From Burkholderiales bacterium (GTDB taxonomy: Bacteria; Pseudomonadota; Gammaproteobacteria; Burkholderiales; SG8-41), in the NCBI GenBank assembly GCA_019744975.1, contig JAIETP010000019.1, positions 1 through 59,472 of the forward strand: a stretch of 59,472 nucleotides of DNA, given 5' to 3'. The notes below the pieces were generated by a model that was given only the letters and a program-made list of their open reading frames with translations, did no database searches and was not told the origin of the DNA. Positions 59,271 to 59,472 of this stretch are shown one piece after another. Each line of letters opens with the position of its first letter. The stretch's first letter is position 1. A program made the position numbers and the translations under genes.

Positions 59271-59472
59271 GGTAATTCCTAGCCTAACCGGACCAGATTT
59301 AAACTGGTCTGGCAATGAAACGATGTCCTGAATGTAATCATGGTGCGAGCTATCAACTGGCCGATGGCCGTCGCAAGTGTCGCCGCTGCGGCAAACGCTT
59401 CAGTGTGCGCTCGGTATGGGATTCGAGCCAATTGCCAGCCACGATCAAGAACCGCCTGGTCGAGATGTTCGC
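59271..59472 (+). mobile_element. IS1595-type insertion sequence, left end (partial)
   Basis: Starting about GGTAATTCCTAGCC, eight bases after the pgi stop, the sequence changes to a leader with a GACCAG-ATTTAAA-CTGGTC palindrome (59291-59309) and then a transposase start. The right end is beyond the window, so the inverted repeats and target duplication cannot be checked. The boundary is an estimate. Confidence 0.6.
59315..59472 (+). CDS. IS1595-family transposase, N-terminal zinc ribbon (partial)
   Basis: The first 52 codons encode a zinc ribbon with CPEC and CRRC cysteine pairs ('MKRCPECNH', 'CRRCGKRFSVRS') and then a helical start ('TIKNRLVEMF'), as in transposases of the IS1595 family. 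The catalytic DDNK/E domain is outside the window. There is no clear ribosome site. Confidence 0.75.
   Translation, partial: MKRCPECNHGASYQLADGRRKCRRCGKRFSVRSVWDSSQLPATIKNRLVEMF

Overview
The window reads as chromosome of a high-GC Betaproteobacterium, most likely Burkholderiales. Reasons: the end of rho is followed by rpmE, there are four Bug/TctC-type solute-binding proteins, a BktB-like thiolase, and genes are dense with GC-rich third positions. This placement is an inference from gene content. No rRNA, tRNA, CRISPR array or replication origin was seen, and no gene-free stretch exceeds about 300 bases.

Layout. 0-2.4 kb: end of rho, a small lipoprotein, rpmE, and a tartrate/D-malate dehydrogenase. 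2.4-7.0 kb (minus): a TRAP transporter dctPQM followed by a gamma-glutamyltransferase-family enzyme, probably one operon. 7.1-10.8 kb (minus): a cyanate operon (binding protein, permease, ATPase, cyanase) behind a well-formed sigma-54 promoter. 11-21.7 kb: M48 peptidase lipoprotein, GT39 membrane transferase, Hsp33, thiolase, two Bug proteins around an exported N-formylglutamate-amidohydrolase-like protein, and a divergent AraC regulator/MFS pair. 21.9-28.8 kb: an envelope and osmotic stress island with two mosaic glycine-zipper proteins, OsmB, CsbD, a BON lipoprotein, an Lmo0937-type peptide, an AI-2E family permease, a transglutaminase-like protein and two Crp/Fnr-type regulators. 29-33.1 kb: winged-helix protein, SLC13 permease, sensory diguanylate cyclase. 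33.3-35.1 kb: an A+T-richer restriction-modification pair of the XhoI/PaeR7I type. 35-45 kb: GST, exported MetX-like hydrolase, a locus with a GH42-like glycosidase, two Bug proteins and a CysB-like LysR regulator, and a second large diguanylate cyclase. 45-54.4 kb: an ECF42-type sigma factor, an ABC-2 exporter, four DGPF/YciI proteins, three VOC proteins, SRPBCC proteins, and a beta-propeller/MoaD-like pair. 54.4-57.5 kb (minus): yqjDEK, an EI24 protein and an LrgA/LrgB pair. 57.6 kb to the end: pgi and the left end of an IS1595-type element.

How it works together. Much of the window concerns scavenging: TRAP and Bug proteins for organic acids, SLC13, and cyanate as a nitrogen source under sigma-54 control. 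Much of the rest is stress or surface response. The strongest new observation is a 16-bp palindrome (TGTGCG-N4-CGCACA and variants) upstream of csbD, the BON gene, the second Crp/Fnr gene, and between zipper gene 2 and the first Crp/Fnr gene. It suggests a local regulon run by the two Crp/Fnr paralogs. Other highlights are a TGTCGA-N17-CGAC candidate ECF42 promoter ahead of the first DGPF gene, and a palindromic dispersed repeat that has entered two coding sequences in different reading frames.
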